Shown here: in pieces, positions 63,224 through 64,000 of the stretch
Layout: every line of letters begins with the position of its first letter
How positions within the stretch are numbered: the stretch's first letter is position 1
The notes under the pieces: generated by a model
What the model saw: only the letters and a program-made list of their open reading frames with translations
Told to the model about the DNA's origin: nothing
Databases searched by the model: none
Position numbers and translations under genes: made by a program
DNA from: Verrucomicrobiia bacterium
GTDB taxonomy: Bacteria; Verrucomicrobiota; Verrucomicrobiia; Verrucomicrobiales; DEV007
DNA length: 64,000 nucleotides
Direction of reading: 5' to 3'
Assembly (NCBI GenBank): GCA_030425385.1
Contig: JAUIAH010000038.1
Location: 1 to 64,000 of the forward strand

Positions 63224-64000
63224 CTAGGTCACCGGCGTATTCAAAAGCACATCTTCCAAAGCCACCCGCACGTTCTGCGCCCCGCCGCCATCGCGCCCTC
63301 CCAAGCGATGCTGCAAGACTGGAATCGCCACCTGTTTCACATCGTCAGGATGCACCGCTTGGTGATTCTCCAAGAACGCCACTGCTTGCGCCGCCCGCAT
63401 CAGGGCAATCGAGGCACGCGCCGACAACCCGCCACCCAACGACTTGTGCTGCCTAGCCGCCTCACAAAGATGTGCAATGTAGGCGCAGACATTCTCATTG
63501 ACCATGATGTTAGCCGTTTGCGACTGCAGCAAGGTCAACTCATCACCCGTCAGGATGGGCGCATGCTCCACCTGATCCGGCGCATTCTGAGCATGCAACT
63601 GGAGGATGTTCGTCTGGGTAGCCACATCTGGGAGGCGCATATTGATCGCCACCAGAAAGCGGTCCAACTGCGGCTCCGGCAATGGGAACGTCCCCGCCGC
63701 ATACTGATTGTTCTGTGTCGCCAGCACCATGAAGGGGGACTGCAACGGCCGCGTCACTCCATCGACGGATACCTGACCCTCGTTCATGCACTCCAACAAG
63801 GCACTCTGAATGCGCGGACTCGTCCGATTGATCTCATCGGCCAGCAAAATGTTGCTAAAGACAGGGCCCTGCACGAACTGAAATTGCCCCGTGCCCTGGT
63901 GGAACATCGAGTAGCCCAGGATATCGGCCGGCAGGAGGTCGGGCGTGAACTGCACACGCTTAAAGCTCCCTGCAATGGATTGCGCCAGCGTCTTAGCCAG
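63224..64000 (-). CDS. MoxR-family AAA+ ATPase (partial, N-terminus beyond right edge)
   Basis: 258 codons of the C-terminal two-thirds are present; the frame stays open to base 64000 (the last residues read LAKTLAQSIAGSFKR), so the Walker A loop lies just off the window. Visible: the RVQFTPDLLPADILGYSMF block, Walker B ILLADEINRTSPRIQSALLECMNEGQV, sensor 1 MVLATQNNQY, arginine-finger LPEPQLDRFLV, and the C-terminal lid. This is the classical MoxR branch, distinct from the RavA-like one at 31551. First visible gene of the MoxR-DUF58-TgpA operon. Confidence 0.93.
   Translation of the reverse strand: MAKTLAQSIAGSFKRVQFTPDLLPADILGYSMFHQGTGQFQFVQGPVFSNILLADEINRTSPRIQSALLECMNEGQVSVDGVTRPLQSPFMVLATQNNQYAAGTFPLPEPQLDRFLVAINMRLPDVATQTNILQLHAQNAPDQVEHAPILTGDELTLLQSQTANIMVNENVCAYIAHLCEAARQHKSLGGGLSARASIALMRAAQAVAFLENHQAVHPDDVKQVAIPVLQHRLGGRDGGGAQNVRVALEDVLLNTPVT

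Noticed and set aside
1-64000. TTTGTCAG / CTGACAAA octamers seen at several places as a dispersed signal
   Set aside because: They appear in both coding and non-coding contexts in modest number and I could not separate them from ordinary Leu-Ser-Gly or Phe-Val-Arg codon runs; only the YTA-G bias stood up to counting.
1-64000. CRISPR arrays, tRNA or rRNA genes, transposons and phage integrases
   Set aside because: No regularly spaced repeats, cloverleaf-like sequence or transposase motifs were seen, and the intergenic gaps are too short for most of them.

Overview
The window looks like chromosomal DNA from a marine-type Verrucomicrobiota bacterium (about 60% G+C by eye, Gram-negative). The clues are three secreted sulfatases, a DUF1080 hydrolase, PVC-type dehydrogenases fused to c-type heme domains, a CotH/lamin-tail protein, a PEP-CTERM protein and a TIGR02597-type exported protein beside it. 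Housekeeping genes (mnmA, menB, a Soj-type parA, aguB, a YycJ-type hydrolase, a MazG-like pyrophosphohydrolase) are interspersed. I assign the phylum from gene content only. I found no rRNA, tRNA, CRISPR array, transposase or integrase. Genes are packed tightly: no gene-free stretch exceeds 300 bases, and the longest is the ~200 bp divergent region at 12972-13169.

Layout: (1) 1-5268: an ECF sigma factor with a membrane-spanning tail, a SWIM-SNF2 helicase and a divergent orphan ParA. (2) 5291-18152: a 2387-residue exported multidomain di-heme protein with a small membrane protein just upstream, divergent from a 1660-residue TPR-like exported protein. (3) 18171-22395, minus strand: VOC protein, mnmA, a response regulator with a membrane tail, a YycJ-like MBL hydrolase and a sugar nucleotidyltransferase. 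(4) 22526-30799, minus strand: sulfatase + alpha/beta hydrolase, then DUF1080 + serine hydrolase + PQQ-type dehydrogenase/cytochrome. Both groups have 4-nt overlaps and read as polysaccharide and sugar degradation. (5) 30882-38669, plus strand: a tightly coupled five-gene MoxR / vWA / beta-propeller 'ternary' system, the most unusual system here. It lies between minus-strand sulfatases. (6) 38691-42146: two more sulfatases. (7) 42278-43817: a coiled-coil membrane protein and menB. (8) 43883-55204, plus strand: a run of exported proteins: PQQ-type dehydrogenase with two heme sites, an HtrA-like protease with about four PDZ domains, a pseudo-HtrA/PVC-dehydrogenase/cytochrome fusion, and a CotH-lamin-tail protein. 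(9) 55217-56918, minus strand: flavin reductase, MazG-like and aguB, each overlapping the next by 4 nt. (10) 57005-59674: three exported proteins, one with a PEP-CTERM tail. (11) 59847-64000: a classical MoxR-DUF58-transglutaminase operon cut by the right edge.

Two themes join the regions. The first is exported degradation and electron transfer (sulfatases, hydrolases, quinoprotein and cytochrome fusions). The second is AAA+ MoxR machines: a RavA-like one in the ternary system and a classical one at the right end. A codon-context bias (leucine TTA and CTA codons almost always followed by G) runs through most genes, including the ternary system, and suggests these genes have shared one genome for a long time. 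Start codons were often moved downstream of the longest reading frame to fit signal peptides, Shine-Dalgarno-like sites or 4-nt overlaps; each case is stated.
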